A stretch of 64,000 nt of DNA from Silurus meridionalis (taxonomy: Eukaryota; Chordata; Actinopteri; Siluriformes; Siluridae): positions 9,498,292-9,562,291 of the forward strand of contig NC_060909.1 in the NCBI RefSeq assembly GCF_014805685.1, read 5' to 3'. Numbering within the stretch: the first letter of the stretch is position 1; each line of letters opens with the position of its first letter. Position numbers and translations under genes: made by a program. This document shows positions 33,982 to 46,589 of this stretch, one piece after another. The notes beneath the pieces are model-generated. The model had not been told where the DNA came from. It made no database searches and was given only the letters and a program-made list of their open reading frames with translations.

Positions 33982-34457
33982 TGTCAGGAATCCGCCTGCC
34001 ACGCCTCCTTCAGAGGCTGCCTTTGCCGCCGCGCCTCCCAAGCACGCAGCGCAAATCGCACACAGCTGAAGCACGTTATCCTCTCATTTCCTGCCACCAT
34101 ATAAACCACTCCCTCACCCACGTTCCGGGTCCGTTGTTATGCGTTCGTGCGTGGTCTGCAGGATTATGCTGTGTGTGTTCGCGCTTGTGCTTCTCCATAG
34201 CGTGCCTTCTTCGCCCGGACTTCTCGCTCACTCCACGGCGCGTTCGGCTTCCCCAGCGCCTCGGACTACCGGCGCTTCCCGTCGCTTCCCTCCGTGCGCG
34301 CTTCCTCCATAACGCACCGTGGATGTTTATTATCTGAACTGCTCCGTTTCCGGATTATCCCGAACTGCACGGGTGTTTTTGTGTTGGCTCTGCCCTTGTT
34401 TAAATAAAGTCTCTGTTTGCCGTTACTCCGGCTTCCGCCTCTGTGCCACGCCTAACA
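33982..34457 (+). repeat. 5' LTR
   Basis: TG...CA ends, a TATAAA box at 34100-34105 and an AATAAA polyadenylation signal at 34403-34408, giving a normal U3-R-U5 layout and plus orientation. It differs from the right LTR at roughly a dozen positions plus small indels by eye. Confidence 0.9.
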
Positions 34458-34557
34458 GAATAACGGACCCCTGAAATAGGAATATCGGACAAGGAAAAAA
34501 AAAAAAAAAAAAAGGAAAAGGACATGATCGGGTTAACGCCGTGGTCCCGCGCGAGCC
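34458..34557 (+). other. Leader after 5' LTR, no canonical primer site
   Basis: The bases after the LTR read GAATAACGGACCCCTG. A primer-binding site normally starts with TGG, the complement of a tRNA CCA end, at or within a few bases of the LTR; none is visible. A run of A residues (about 34495-34513) follows. Confidence 0.5.
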
Positions 34558-35628
34558 GTGTCTCGGAGGTCGGGTTCGTTCTGCCGCGGTCAGCGGCAGC
34601 CAAGCTCCGCCCGGGAAAACCGGGCTTCGCAGCCGCTTCTCGGGCACGCTCGGCAGCGCCACGCCCCCTTCATGACGTCACAGGACTCCCGGCTCGCTTC
34701 TCCGGCAACAGAGCCGAATGGAGGATTTTTGAGGCGTGGATCAATATGTGGAGTTAAACCCAGCGGTTATCCCACTGAAGAGGCGAAAATCGCCTCCACA
34801 TGTCTCTTCTACCGAGGAATCTCTCTCCTTGCCAGAGAGCTGTGGAGCACGATGGCGGGCGAGTTCAGCTCCTGCACCCAGTTCCTCCAGCTTCTCACCA
34901 GGGAACTCGGGATAACCACAGCTGATCTCCATCTCCTCTCCCCCGCTGCTGAGCGCCGTTCCTCATCAGAGCTTCCAGGAGGTTACCACGCTGCTTCAGG
35001 CCCTCCAGGTCAGCTCTGCTCCGAAGGTCCTCCAAGGGATCTCCGCCGTGCTCCAGGAGATCCAGGCTGGCTCTGTTTCATTCCAGGACCTCCAGGAGCT
35101 CTCCGTTCTGCTCCAGAACCTTCCGGTGGGTCCAGCTCCGTTCCTGTGTCCCGAGGAGAGCTCCGTTCCGCCCAGGACCTCCATGAATGCTCGGCTCCGT
35201 CCCAAGACCTCCATGAATGCTCGGCTCCGTCCCAAGACCTCCGTGAGTGCTCGGCTCCGTCCCAAGACCTCCATGAATGCTCGGCTCCGTCCCAAGACCT
35301 CCAAGAGAGCCCAGCTCCGCTCAGGTCTCCGAAGAGGCCCAGCTCCGCTCCAGGTCTCGAAGAGAGCCCAGTTCCGCTCAGGTCTCGAAGAGGCCCAGTT
35401 CGCTCAGGTCTCGAAGAGGCCCAGTTCCGCTCAGGTCTCGAAGAGCCCAGTTCCGCTCAGGTCTCCGAAGAGGCCCAGTTCCGCTCAGGTCTCGAAGGCT
35501 CCGTTCCGCTCAGGTCTCGAAGGCTCCGTTCGCTCAGGTCTCCGAAGAGCTCCGTTCGCTCAGGTCTCGAAGAGGCTCCGTTCGCTCAGGTCTCCGAAGA
35601 GCTCCGTTCCGTCCCTGGCGACCCGTGA
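34558..35628 (+). CDS. 356-codon repetitive reading frame in LTR element
   Basis: The frame starts MSRRSGSFCRGQ. Its first 130 codons are non-repetitive, including ISLLARELWSTMAGEFSSC and FLQLLTRELGITTADLHLL, which could be the start of a gag-like or element-specific protein. From about codon 190 it becomes tandem repeats: a 10-residue unit like CSAPSQDLHE, then 9-residue units like RSGLEEAQF. It shows no zinc knuckle, protease or polymerase motif. The repeat units vary between 25 and 30 bp, so frame is lost repeatedly further on. Translation is not demonstrated; the frame may be open simply because GC-rich repeats contain few stops. Confidence 0.3.
   Translation: MSRRSGSFCRGQRQPSSARENRASQPLLGHARQRHAPFMTSQDSRLASPATEPNGGFLRRGSICGVKPSGYPTEEAKIASTCLFYRGISLLARELWSTMAGEFSSCTQFLQLLTRELGITTADLHLLSPAAERRSSSELPGGYHAASGPPGQLCSEGPPRDLRRAPGDPGWLCFIPGPPGALRSAPEPSGGSSSVPVSRGELRSAQDLHECSAPSQDLHECSAPSQDLRECSAPSQDLHECSAPSQDLQESPAPLRSPKRPSSAPGLEESPVPLRSRRGPVRSGLEEAQFRSGLEEPSSAQVSEEAQFRSGLEGSVPLRSRRLRSLRSPKSSVRSGLEEAPFAQVSEELRSVPGDP
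35166..35312 (+). repeat. 30-bp minisatellite block
   Basis: Five near-identical units, each with CCTCCATGAATGCTCGGCTC, corresponding to ten codons per unit. Confidence 0.85.
35313..35615 (+). repeat. ~27-bp minisatellite block (first)
   Basis: About eleven units of the form GCTCAGGTCTCGAAGAGG plus CCCAGTTCC. Single-base and two-base indels between units break the reading frame. Confidence 0.85.
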
Positions 35629-35880
35629 GCTCCTCTCCGTCCCTAAGCGACCCGTGAGCTCCTCTCGTCCCTGGCGACCCGTGAGCTCCTCTGTCCCTGG
35701 CGACCCGTGAGCTCCTCTCCGTCCCTGGCGACCCGTGAGCTCCTCTCTGTCCCTGGCGACCCGTGAGCTCCTCTCTGTCCCTGAGCGACCCGTGAGCTCC
35801 TCTCTGTCCCTGGCGACCCGTGAGCTCCTCTGTCCCTGAGCGACCCGTGAGCTCCTCTCTGTCCCTGAGCGACCCGAGCT
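35616..35880 (+). repeat. ~27-bp CCCGTGAGCTCCTCT minisatellite
   Basis: About nine units of GACCCGTGAGCTCCTCT followed by GTCCCTGGC or GTCCCTGAGC. Confidence 0.85.
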
Positions 35881-36515
35881 CGGTCCCGCTCAGAGTCCCG
35901 AGCTCGGTCCCGCTCAGAGAGTCCCGAGCTCGGTCCCGCTCAGAGAGTCCCGAGCTCGGTCCCGCTCAGAGAGTCCCGAGCTCGGTCCCGCTCAGAGAGT
36001 CCCGAGCTCGGTCCCGCTCAGAGAGTCCCGAGCTCGGTCCGCTCAGAGTCCCGAGCTCGGTCCGCTCAGAGAGTCCCGAGAGCTCGGTCCCGCTCCAGAG
36101 AGTCCCGAGGCTCGGTCCCGCTCAGAGTCCCGAGCTCGGTCCCGCTCAGAGAGTCCCGAGAGCTCGGTCCCGCTCAGAGAGTCCCGAGAGCTCGGTCCCG
36201 CTCAGAGTCCCGAGCTCGGTCCCGCCCAGAGAGTCCCGAGAGCTCGGTCCCGCCCAGAGAGTCCCGAGAGCTCGGTCCCGCTCAGAGAGTCCCGAGAGCT
36301 CGGTCCCGCTCAGAGAGTCCCGAGAGCTCGGTCCCGCTCAGAGTCCCGAGCTCGGTCCCGCTGCAGAGAGTCCCGAGAGCTCGGTCCCGCTGCAGAGAGT
36401 CCCGAGGCTCGGTCCCGCTCAGAGTCCCGAGCTCGGTCCGCTCAGAGTCCCGAGCTCGGTCCGCTCAGAGTCCCGAGCTCGGTCCGCTCAGAGAGTCCCG
36501 AGCTCGGTCCGCTCC
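35870..36515 (+). repeat. ~25-30 bp GAGCTCGGTCCCGCTCAG minisatellite
   Basis: Over twenty units containing GTCCCGAGCTCGGTCC, differing by loss or gain of AGA and GAG triplets or single C residues. Confidence 0.85.
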
Positions 36516-36880
36516 AGGTCTCCAAGAGAGCCCAGCTCCGCTCAGGTCTCGAAGAGGCCCAGCTCCGCTCCAGGTCTCCAAGAGAGCCCAGCTCCGCTCC
36601 AGGTCTCCGAAGAGGCCCAGTTCCGCTCCAGGTCTCCAAGAGAGCCCAGTTCGCTCAGGTCTCGAAGAGCCCAGTTCGCTCAGGTCTCGAAGAGCTCCGT
36701 TCGCTCAGGTCTCCGAAGAGAGCCCAGTTCCGCCCAGGTCTCAAGAGAGCCCAGTTCCGCCCAGGTCTCCGAAGAGGCCCAGTTCGCTCAGGTCTCGAAG
36801 AGGCCCAGCTCCGCTCCAGGTCTCCGAAGAGCTCCGTTCGCTCAGGTCTCGAAGAGCCCAGTTCCGCCCAGGTCTCCCAA
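36516..36880 (+). repeat. ~27-bp minisatellite block (second)
   Basis: About thirteen units of the GCTCAGGTCTCGAAGAGG family return after the GAGCTCGG block. Confidence 0.85.
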
Positions 36881-37305
36881 GTGACGGCTCGCCTCGGGAC
36901 CCCTCTCACGGTGACATCCTGTCTCCAAGCTCCTGGACGAAGACAGGTCACTCCTGAGCTCCAGGAAGTTGACGTCGCACCGGCGAATCCTGGCAGTCGC
37001 GACTCAACCGCTGTACTCGGTCAGGGCGTCGCTCCATCTCCGGGCTCCGTCCAGAAGGCCTTCCAGCTGGTAAGCCCCGTCGAGAGCTATGCCCTGCTTC
37101 CAGTAGTCACCGAGGTTGTCTCTCCACTCCAGGTCCCCGTGGGTGATGAGGTCCCGTTCCTGTCCTTCCTGGGTAACGCCGGTCCGTTCCAGGTTGCTGC
37201 CAGGGACGTCTGGCCATGTCAGGTCTCCAGGGCTACCGCCTCTCAGCTCCAGACCACCGCAGGGGAGGTCGTTCAGCAGCCGGGTTTCGCTGAGGGCATG
37301 GCTCC
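36881..37305 (+). other. Non-repetitive GC-rich interior of LTR element
   Basis: About 420 bases between minisatellite blocks. It lies in an open frame (36881-38227, 448 codons) beginning MTARLGTPLTVTS, with the proline- and valine-rich segment SPVESYALLPVVTEVVSP. No domain was recognised. A large minus-strand open frame overlaps from 37273, so openness alone is weak evidence of coding. Confidence 0.35.
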
Positions 37306-37890
37306 GCTCCTGGGCTCCGCTGAGGACGCCGCCCGCCTCCTGTCTCCGCCGAGGCGTCGCTCCGCCTCCTGTCTCGCAGAGGACGCCGCCCGCCTCCTGT
37401 CTCCGCCGAGGGCGTCGCTCCGCCTCCTGTCTCCGCCGAGGGCGTCGCTCCGCTCGGGTCTCCGCAGGGGTCGTCTCTCCGCCTCCTGTCTCCGCCGAGG
37501 GCGTCGTTCCGCCTCCTGTCTCCGCCGAGGACGTCGCTCCGCTCCGGGTCTCCGCAGGGGTCGTCTCCGCCTCCTGTCTCCGCAGAGGCGTCGCTCCGCT
37601 CCGGGTCTCCGCAGGGGTCGCTCTCCGCCTCCTGTCTCCGCCCAGGACGCTGCCCGCCCGGGTCTCCGCAGGGGTCGCCTCCGCCTCCTGTCTCCGCCGA
37701 GGCGTCGTTCCGCTCGGGCCTCCGCAGGGGTCGCCTCCGCCTCCTGTCTCCGCCGAGGGCGCTGCCCGCCCGGGTCTCCGCAGGGGTCGCTCTCCGCCTC
37801 CTGTCTCCGCCGAGGGCGTCGCTCCGCTCCGGGTCTCCGCCGGGGTCGTCTCTCCGCCTCCTGTCTCCGCTGGGCCGCCGCCCGCTCAGG
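37306..37890 (+). repeat. GC-rich minisatellite block (CTCCTGTCTCCGCCGAGG)
   Basis: About twenty alternating units of CCGCCTCCTGTCTCCGC and GGGTCTCCGCAGGGGTCG type, extremely CpG-rich. Confidence 0.85.
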
Positions 37891-38091
37891 GCTCCGTGAT
37901 GGCCGTCTCTCCGCCTCCAGCCGGCAACAAGGACCTCGCCCCGTTCCTGGCCTCAGCGTGGGGCTGTGTTCCGTCCTGGCTCCGTGGCGGTTCCGTCCGG
38001 GTCCCTTCGACCCTGGAGGACTGGAGGCCCTCCTCCAGTGCCGGGCCCACCGGGCTGTTGGCGGCCTGGGGGCGTCCGGTGCCGCCCCTTT

Positions 38092-38103
38092 GGGGGGGGG
38101 TGG
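38092..38103 (+). other. Polypurine-like tract before 3' LTR
   Basis: GGGGGGGGGTGG directly precedes the right LTR, the position where plus-strand priming occurs in LTR retrotransposons. Confidence 0.6.
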
Positions 38104-38579
38104 TGTCAGGAATCCGCCTGCCACGCCTCCTTCAGAGGCTGCCTTTGCCGCTGCGCGCTCCCAAGCACGCAGCGCAAATCGCACACAGCTGAAGCACGTT
38201 ATCCTCTCATTTCCTGCCACCATATAAACCACTCACTCACCCACATTCCGGGTCCGTTGTTATGCGTTCGTGCGTGGTCTGGCAGGATTATGCTGTGTGT
38301 GTTCGCTTGTGCTTCTCCCGCAACGTGCCTTCTTCGCCCGGACTTCTCGCTCACTCCACGGCGCGTTCGGCTTCCCCAGCGCCTCGGACTACCGGCGCTT
38401 CCCGTCGCTTCCCTCCGTGCCGCTTCCTCCATAACGCACCGTGGATGTTTATTATCTGAACTGCTCCGTTTCCGGATTATCCCGAACTGCACGGGTGTTT
38501 TTGTGTTGGCTCTGCCCTTGTTTAAATAAAGTCTCTGTTTGCCGTTACTCCGGCTTCCGCCTCTGTGCCACGCCTAACA
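38104..38579 (+). repeat. 3' LTR
   Basis: Same length as the left LTR, with TATAAA at 38223-38228 and AATAAA at 38525-38530. Confidence 0.9.
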
Positions 38580-38584
38580 TCAAG
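38580..38584. repeat. Right target-site duplication TCAAG
   Basis: Matches 33977-33981. Confidence 0.9.
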
Positions 38585-38984
38585 AATGAGATGACAAAGA
38601 GATATGTTTTTATTGTCATTATTATTATTGATTATGTTTAGAAATGTAATTTTTATAATAGAAATTATTTTTTGCACTTTTTATTTTTGCAGCAGTGATT
38701 ATTAATATCATCAATAATAAATAAAGCTGCAAGTGGTTGTATTGTTGATTTTCATTCATTTTGTAAAAGTGCTAGGAAGATTTGAGGGAACTGTATAAAG
38801 TGTCTAGGTGGGGAACATTTTCGGGAAAGCCCTCAACACATAAGCGGATTGAAACGAATGTTCATTAGTATTCGTCCTGTAGCAGTTAGTGGAATCCAGA
38901 AGTAGGACACCGCTTTTAATTAACCTATGCAAATGGCATTACAAGCACACAATTTGTATTAGTTTGAATAATGCTGCATGTTCT
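38585..38984. other. AT-rich unannotated stretch
   Basis: Nothing recognisable was seen here. Confidence 0.5.
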
Positions 38985-39260
38985 TTCTTGATAAGGATTA
39001 CTTGTTTTATTTGAAAAATGTTGATCTCATTGCTGCTGTATCCTCTATGAACCACTTTCTTTTAGCGCACTCTGACACTGAAATTGTAAGATGTTCCCTG
39101 GTTTGGAGCTGAAGTAGAAAGCCCAAGCCCACTTTTAGCACTGAGTGGAATTTAATTGGAACAGCTTTGGCAGGTTGGGGAGAGAGAGAAAGAAAGAGAG
39201 GAAAAAGAACAAGAAAATATTTGTTCTCTGGCATGAATGAGGACAGTGAGTTTGGCACTG
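38985..39260. promoter_or_regulatory. Possible conserved non-coding island
   Basis: A mixed-composition stretch just upstream of the tandem duplication, with a homeodomain-like TTTAATTGGA near 39150. This is a candidate on composition only. Confidence 0.25.
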
Positions 39261-39354
39261 ATGCAATTTAAAGTGCACAAATGACTAGACAAGCACAATC
39301 CTGTAATGTATGTTGTTATAATAGACATTTTTATAGAGCTTATTTTAGTATTTT

Positions 39355-41167
<1,813 letters not shown>

Positions 41168-42635
41168 GTATGAACATACAAAGAGGGAAAAAAAGTAACC
41201 TGAGAGTCCTTAAATTCTCTCCATATGTTACTTTCATTTCCATTCCAAAGGAGTGATAATGGTACCAGTCTTTAAACACAGATTCCCACTGATCCCCTTT
41301 TTCCCCTAGAATGAATACAAGTACATGTTTTTAGTAACAAATTGATCATTAGTATTAATCAGTGTGAGCAGTTAATACATTTGATATAGCTCTGTTTACA
41401 TACAGCCAGGTTAAAAAGTGTGTGCTTGTGTGTTCAAGCATTAGGGCTACTAGGCTATTGTTTTATATGGTAGCTTGCCAATTTAAAATCTAGCTACATT
41501 ACCTACATTGAATTGTGTAAAGTTGCACTGTGTAGAGATTACTAGCTTTCATTACATTTAATTAAATATTTGAATTAATGTAAACGTGTAAGTAAAGTGT
41601 TTTGCTGTTATTGCATCAGAATATGATGTAAGTATATGTTGTATGTGCTGTATGCAAAACTGATAACAGCAGTAGCAACAACAAACAGGGTAAGACCTGC
41701 AACTCATCTTGACTAATGCAGAGTTCTACTACTATGTTCTATGTACTATACAATTTATCCATTTTTTTTTTTGTAAGCACAGTTGGCAGTCTAATTTACT
41801 TTAATTATCATCAATAATAGTGAAAATGTCTAGCTTGCTGTCATTTTGTGTCTTCAATAATTCAACAATGCATACCAAAATGACATGACGTAGTATCAGA
41901 TGTTGTGTTCGAAGCTTTTATGTCCGAGCATGAGTAAATGAATGTGGTATTAGCCTGAAATACATTAACAGGATTGGCATTGATGAATTCCACTCGTGTC
42001 TTAATCAAACATTCATCAAGCATTTAAAAAGGAAAAGCAAAAATAGCTTGTTTTAACTTTATATGTATCCTGACCCCTGTTTCTGGCAGTGGCCAAACTT
42101 GCTGATATTTTTAGACTCTGACTGAAATGAACCAGCGGAAAAGATCTTTTCCAAGTAGATAACAAGATACTTCTGTAAGTCACTTTGAATAAAAGTGATT
42201 TAAAAGGCATGTTATTTGGCTTGGCATGCACTACATTACATGAACAGGACTGTGAATGTGTATTTACCCTTCACCTAGACTTTAAAACAACCCCTCATAA
42301 TCCCACTCCACACTGAAAAAAATTTAATGTGTTTATTTTGAAATATTTGTGAAGTGTTTAGTGACTCTGGATGAATTTATTGGTTAGTGCAGTGTTCTTT
42401 GTAATTCCTGCGTGAAGTAAGCAGTTGTGTGCAACATGGATTAACAGGACATTTAATTAGAGAACCAAATTTTATCTAAACAGGCTTCACTATTATCACC
42501 TTAAATTTTTGGTGTTCATTGTATTTTTATTGGGCAATCTAGCTTAGAATAGTGGAGTTATTATTCTTTATTGCAGTTATTAATATTATTTCGGTTATTT
42601 TTGGAACAAAGTATATTATTGTTCTTACCTACTTA

Positions 42636-42697
<62 letters not shown>
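41168..42697. repeat. Tandem duplication, copy B
   Basis: Near-identical to copy A over about 1,468 bases, ending in a much shorter (ATT)n run at 42636-42697 and then in new flanking sequence (AACAAAACAGTGG). Confidence 0.95.
42636..42697. repeat. (ATT)n array, about 20 units
   Basis: Counterpart of the 340-bp array in copy A. Confidence 0.95.
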
Positions 42698-42699
<2 letters not shown>

Positions 42700-43228
42700 A
42701 AAACAGTGGTTAGTGACCATTCCTACATCAAGGAAGTTTAAATTGACAGTCTTATTGGAAAGAGCTATAAAATAACTTTACTTAGGCAAAAGGCTTATAT
42801 AGTAGTTTTAATTATATAGATTTGCTACAATACACAATTAAAAATGTTCAAGAACCAGGTGCTACTTGAAACATAATACATTTATGCTAGACCAGCAGAC
42901 AAAAGATTTGCATGCTTTTGGGCTTAGAGAGTGAATGAGGAATAAAACACTGGATGCATATTTAGCAGACTAAGTGAAAACAGAATTCTAGAAATGTCAT
43001 GTACTTTTTTTTCAAATATAAAACTCAAATATCATGTGTACTTAAGTATTTTGACCCCATAATCAGTATAGGTAGACCACAACTTATGACATAGGTCCAT
43101 TAGGTCGTAAGTCGAGAAGGGTGACTACTCTATGATGCGTTCTGATGCAAACACAAAGGGGCACTGTAAAGACAATTTTTCTTTTTACATAGTACAAATC
43201 TAGTAAATAAAAAATTATTTATATATAT
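42698..43228. other. AT-rich unannotated stretch
   Basis: AT-rich DNA; a short (TA)n lies at about 43219-43232. Nothing else was recognised. Confidence 0.5.
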
Positions 43229-43234
43229 ATATAG

Positions 43235-44128
43235 TCAAGTGGGCTAGGTCAGGGTCTGACTGGACTTTGGTAGCAATTACAGCCTCTTTCTTCATGGCAA
43301 AATCTTCTTAAGCTGGTTTAGGTTGCGTTCAACCACTTTCAGGTCTCTCCAGAGATGTTAAATAACGTTGAAGTCAAAGCTCTGGCTGGGCCACTCTAGG
43401 ACAACACTCCTGCGTTGTCTTGGCAGAATGCTTAGGGTTGTTGTCAAATACGAAGGTAAACCTTCAGCCCAGACTAAAGTCCTGAGCTCTCTGGAACAGG
43501 TTATTATTGAGGATATATCTGTACATTGTCATTCAGCTTTCACTCAACCCTGACCAGTTGCCAAGTCTCTCTTGTTTTTTGGGATGGTTTTGGCCAGGTA
43601 ATGAGCAGTGTCTGGTTTCCTCCAAACATAACGTTTACAAATGAGGCTAGACATTATATTCTTGGTTCCATCTGACCAAATAATCTTGTTTAACACTGCC
43701 TAAGAGTCCTTTAAGAATCTTAATTGCAGCAGAATTTTTTTGTAGCCTTTCCCAGATCAGTGCCTTGCAAAAATCCTGTCTCTAAAAACTGCAGGCAGTT
43801 GACCTCATGGCTTGTTTCCCTTCTATGATATTCACTGTCATCTGTGAGGCCATCTACAGAGAGGTGTGTGCTTTTCCAAATCATAATTAATCAATAAACT
43901 TCAACAGGTAGACTCTTATCTGGGTGTAGAAACATCTCAGTAATAATCAAGAGAATTGGGAGGCAGCTGAACTAATTTCCAAATGTTGTCGCAAAGGGTC
44001 TAAATATTTATGTACATGTGATAAGTTTTTAATTAAAAAATGTACAGACATTTCTAAAATTCCAATAATCAGGCTGCAACATAAAAACAAAATAAAGGGG
44101 GTGTGAATACTTTTCGAATGGACTGTAC
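43235..44128 (-). mobile_element. Decayed Tc1-like transposon
   Basis: The plus strand shows the antisense of a Tc1 family common in fish: CTCTGGCTGGGCCACTCTAG (43380), TGCTTAGGGTTGTTGTC (43429), CATCTGACCAAATAATCTTG (43668), CTTTCCCAGATCAGTGCCTT (43748), TGTGTGCTTTTCCAAATCAT (43866) and GTGAATACTTTTCGAATGG at the right tip ending GACTGTAC (44128). The left tip is missing. The transposase would be on the minus strand, but internal deletions and stops leave only short readable pieces. Confidence 0.75.
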
Positions 44129-44994
44129 ACATCGCATTTTTATTTTTATTTGGGGGGATAAAGGTCTGAAGAAATTCCATTATTTCTGCCCTATTAATAA
44201 TAATTCCCTCAAAAATACCACACAATCAGGGACACAGAAATGAATAGCATGTTTACGTTGTTCCAAAACACATGTCTATGTTGGTCCAAATATTCAGGAA
44301 ATCTCTTTGGAAAGTGATCCCACATATGTCAGATGAAATTTCCTATTGCGTTTTGCAACACACACCAACATAATGAGTCTAGATTAGCAAACAGAGACAC
44401 TTTAGTTTCACCATCTTCTTAGGAAATTCAACTAGTCCTTATTTAGTTTTGCTTAAGAAATGCATACACACATGCAGCTCCCCCTACTGACTGGCATGTG
44501 CATCTGCAGTTTGTTGGCAAATTTTGCATGGGCAAGCAGCACTTAACTACTGTATTTTTTTGTCTAGTGTTATCCTTTTTGTTGCTGTATGTATCATCAT
44601 TGTTGATTTAAATCATGGTGCTGCTGTTACTTTTAAGGATTCTGTTTTTAAACAAGGAATTTGGCTAATACCATCTAACAAACAGAGCTTCATTTTTTAT
44701 TATTTACCATTTTTCAGCAGCATTTCATGAAATGTTAAGCAATCTATCTTAGATGTATGGGGGTTGGGATACAAATTTTAGACTCAAACTTAAATAGTTA
44801 GCAAGCAATGTAAGGAAAACAAAGTTTTTAAACAAAAAAAAAACTTAATTACAAATTAAATCTATTTGGAACTTTGGATAAACTGCTCTTAAAACCAATA
44901 AAAGATTAGACATTAATCACAATGAAGCCTTTACATAGTGCAGTAAAATAATTTTATTTGGTTATCCAAGTTTAAAAAGTTGGGATTTTTAGAA
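44129..44994. other. AT-rich unannotated stretch
   Basis: Nothing recognisable was seen. A 68-codon hydrophobic open frame at 44524-44730 has no known relative. Confidence 0.45.
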
Positions 44995-44995
44995 C

Positions 44996-45132
44996 AGGGT
45001 TAGCCTTGATACAGTGCCCTTGGAGCAGAGAGGGTTAAGGTCCTTGCTCATGGGCCCATCATTGGCAGCTCTGCAGTACTGTGGCTTAAACTCCCCACTT
45101 TCTGATCACTAACCCATTGAGCCTCCACTGTA
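44996..45132. repeat. Dispersed teleost repeat (GGGTTAAGG...CTTGCTC type)
   Basis: GTGCCCTTGGAGCAGAGAGG, GGTTAAGGTCCTTGCTCATG, GCAGTACTGTGGCTTAAACT and TCTGATCACTAACCCATTGA occur in order, as in a repeat widely dispersed in teleosts. Only a partial copy is present; family class is not certain. Confidence 0.65.
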
Positions 45133-45398
45133 AATCGTTATGGAGCATTTTCTTTTTATAACCAATGGAGTCAAACTGGGAGACAAATCACTCACTCAGT
45201 AACTTACTTTCACACTCTGTATTGACCTCAATTATAGGCTGCCACAAACAATAGACAGTAAGCATGAAGGGGTTGTACAACAGCAATGCTGTAGTGCACT
45301 TGTGTTTGATTCATGTGCATATAGATGAATTTTCCTATTGTAAAAGCAGTAAACAATCTGTTTTAGGGTAACATTTATGATTGAGAAGTTTTTTAATA

Positions 45399-45486
<88 letters not shown>

Positions 45487-45543
45487 CATCCATCCATCCA
45501 TCCATCCATCCATCCATCCATCCATCCATCCATCCATCCATCC

Positions 45544-45618
<75 letters not shown>

Positions 45619-45653
45619 ATCTATCTATCCATCCATCCATCCATCTATTCATT
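45399..45653. repeat. (TATC)n(CATC)n(TATC)n compound microsatellite
   Basis: About 22 TATC units, about 15 CATC units, about 18 TATC units, then a short mixed tail with a 3-base phase break near 45619. The central CATC block is homogeneous and sharply bounded. Confidence 0.97.
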
Positions 45654-46089
45654 CACATATTCATCAATCCTAGATTGAGACTAGTTGCATTGGCACTGGG
45701 ATCCCACAGCAAAAGGACAAAAATAAATGCGGCCCAAGAACATTATTATTTCTATAATTGTTCAAATCATGGCCATGCCACATTTTAAATCTGAAAACAA
45801 ATAATTGGAAATAAACAGACTTATATTGCTATTGCTATTCCCGTGTAGCAAACTACCACACGATCATAAAAACGGTTTATGACAATAAAACATTTTCTGT
45901 ATTCTAAACACACAACCCATCAGGCCAGCAAATGCACAATTTATGCATTTATGATTGTTTTTGTGTTTCTGTCTAGCCTAAATCCTAAACTGCAGATGAG
46001 AAATAGAAATAGTCCTCATTACATTTCTTTTCTCCTCAAAAATAGTGATCATTATTACGGCTGGTTGATTTCAAGAGAAATAAAATAAA
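45654..46089. other. AT-rich unannotated stretch
   Basis: Nothing recognisable was seen here. Confidence 0.5.
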
Positions 46090-46380
46090 TACAATTTTCC
46101 ACTATGGCTACAAACCCCTGAGATTTGCATTAAGAGGGATTCAATGGGTTCCATTTTTCATCAGATATCACATCAATTTGATATCAATATCAATAGAGAA
46201 AGGAGAGAGAGTGAAGCTAAACATGTAGCTCAAGCTGTCTTGTTTGATTCCTGCAGGCAAAACTTTTACTTTCAATTCCATTTCCATGTTTTTTTCCACC
46301 GCCAAAAAAATTGCATCAAAAGAATCTAAATTAAAAAGCAAAAGCAGGCATTTCAAACAGACCAGCTCTCAGCAGGTTTT
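46090..46380. promoter_or_regulatory. Possible conserved non-coding island
   Basis: Non-repetitive sequence with a cluster of GATATCA-type motifs near 46160-46195. No exon signature. A candidate only. Confidence 0.25.
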
Positions 46381-46589
46381 TGGTAGATTGTTTGTTGCAT
46401 TTTGAAATCATTTTACTTATGTTATTGAATGAAGAAAGCTTTACATGTATTTACTCAGAGTATACTGAGGCAACCAATGGACTTTTATAATTTAATAAAT
46501 AATGACCACAGAATACTAATATAAAAAGTGAACAGAAATATCATTGGATTTTCTCTGCATTCCTGTTTTTTTTTTTCTCTTTATACCCC

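Larger units (their letters stand above)
33982..38579 (+). mobile_element. Complete non-autonomous LTR retrotransposon
   Basis: Two 476-bp direct repeats (33982-34457 and 38104-38579) start TGTCAGG and end CCTAACA. The 5-bp target duplication TCAAG lies at 33977-33981 and 38580-38584. A G-rich polypurine tract lies directly before the right LTR. The 3.65-kb interior is GC-rich, CpG-rich and made mostly of minisatellites. No reverse transcriptase, protease or integrase motif was seen, so it must have been mobilised by another element. The 5-bp duplication fits Gypsy/Ty3 or ERV-like integrases. Confidence 0.9.

Noticed and set aside
35160..36880. Regular repeats resembling a CRISPR array
   Set aside because: There are no unique spacers, unit length drifts between 25 and 30 bp, and the setting is a eukaryotic LTR element.
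37273..38232. 319-codon minus-strand open frame rich in Arg and Ala
   Set aside because: It is the antisense of GC-rich minisatellite in the LTR element, which has few stop codons in any frame. It lacks domains and runs into the LTR.
43070..43130. GGTCGTAAGTCGAG segment resembling a dispersed repeat
   Set aside because: It is too short and too isolated to assign.
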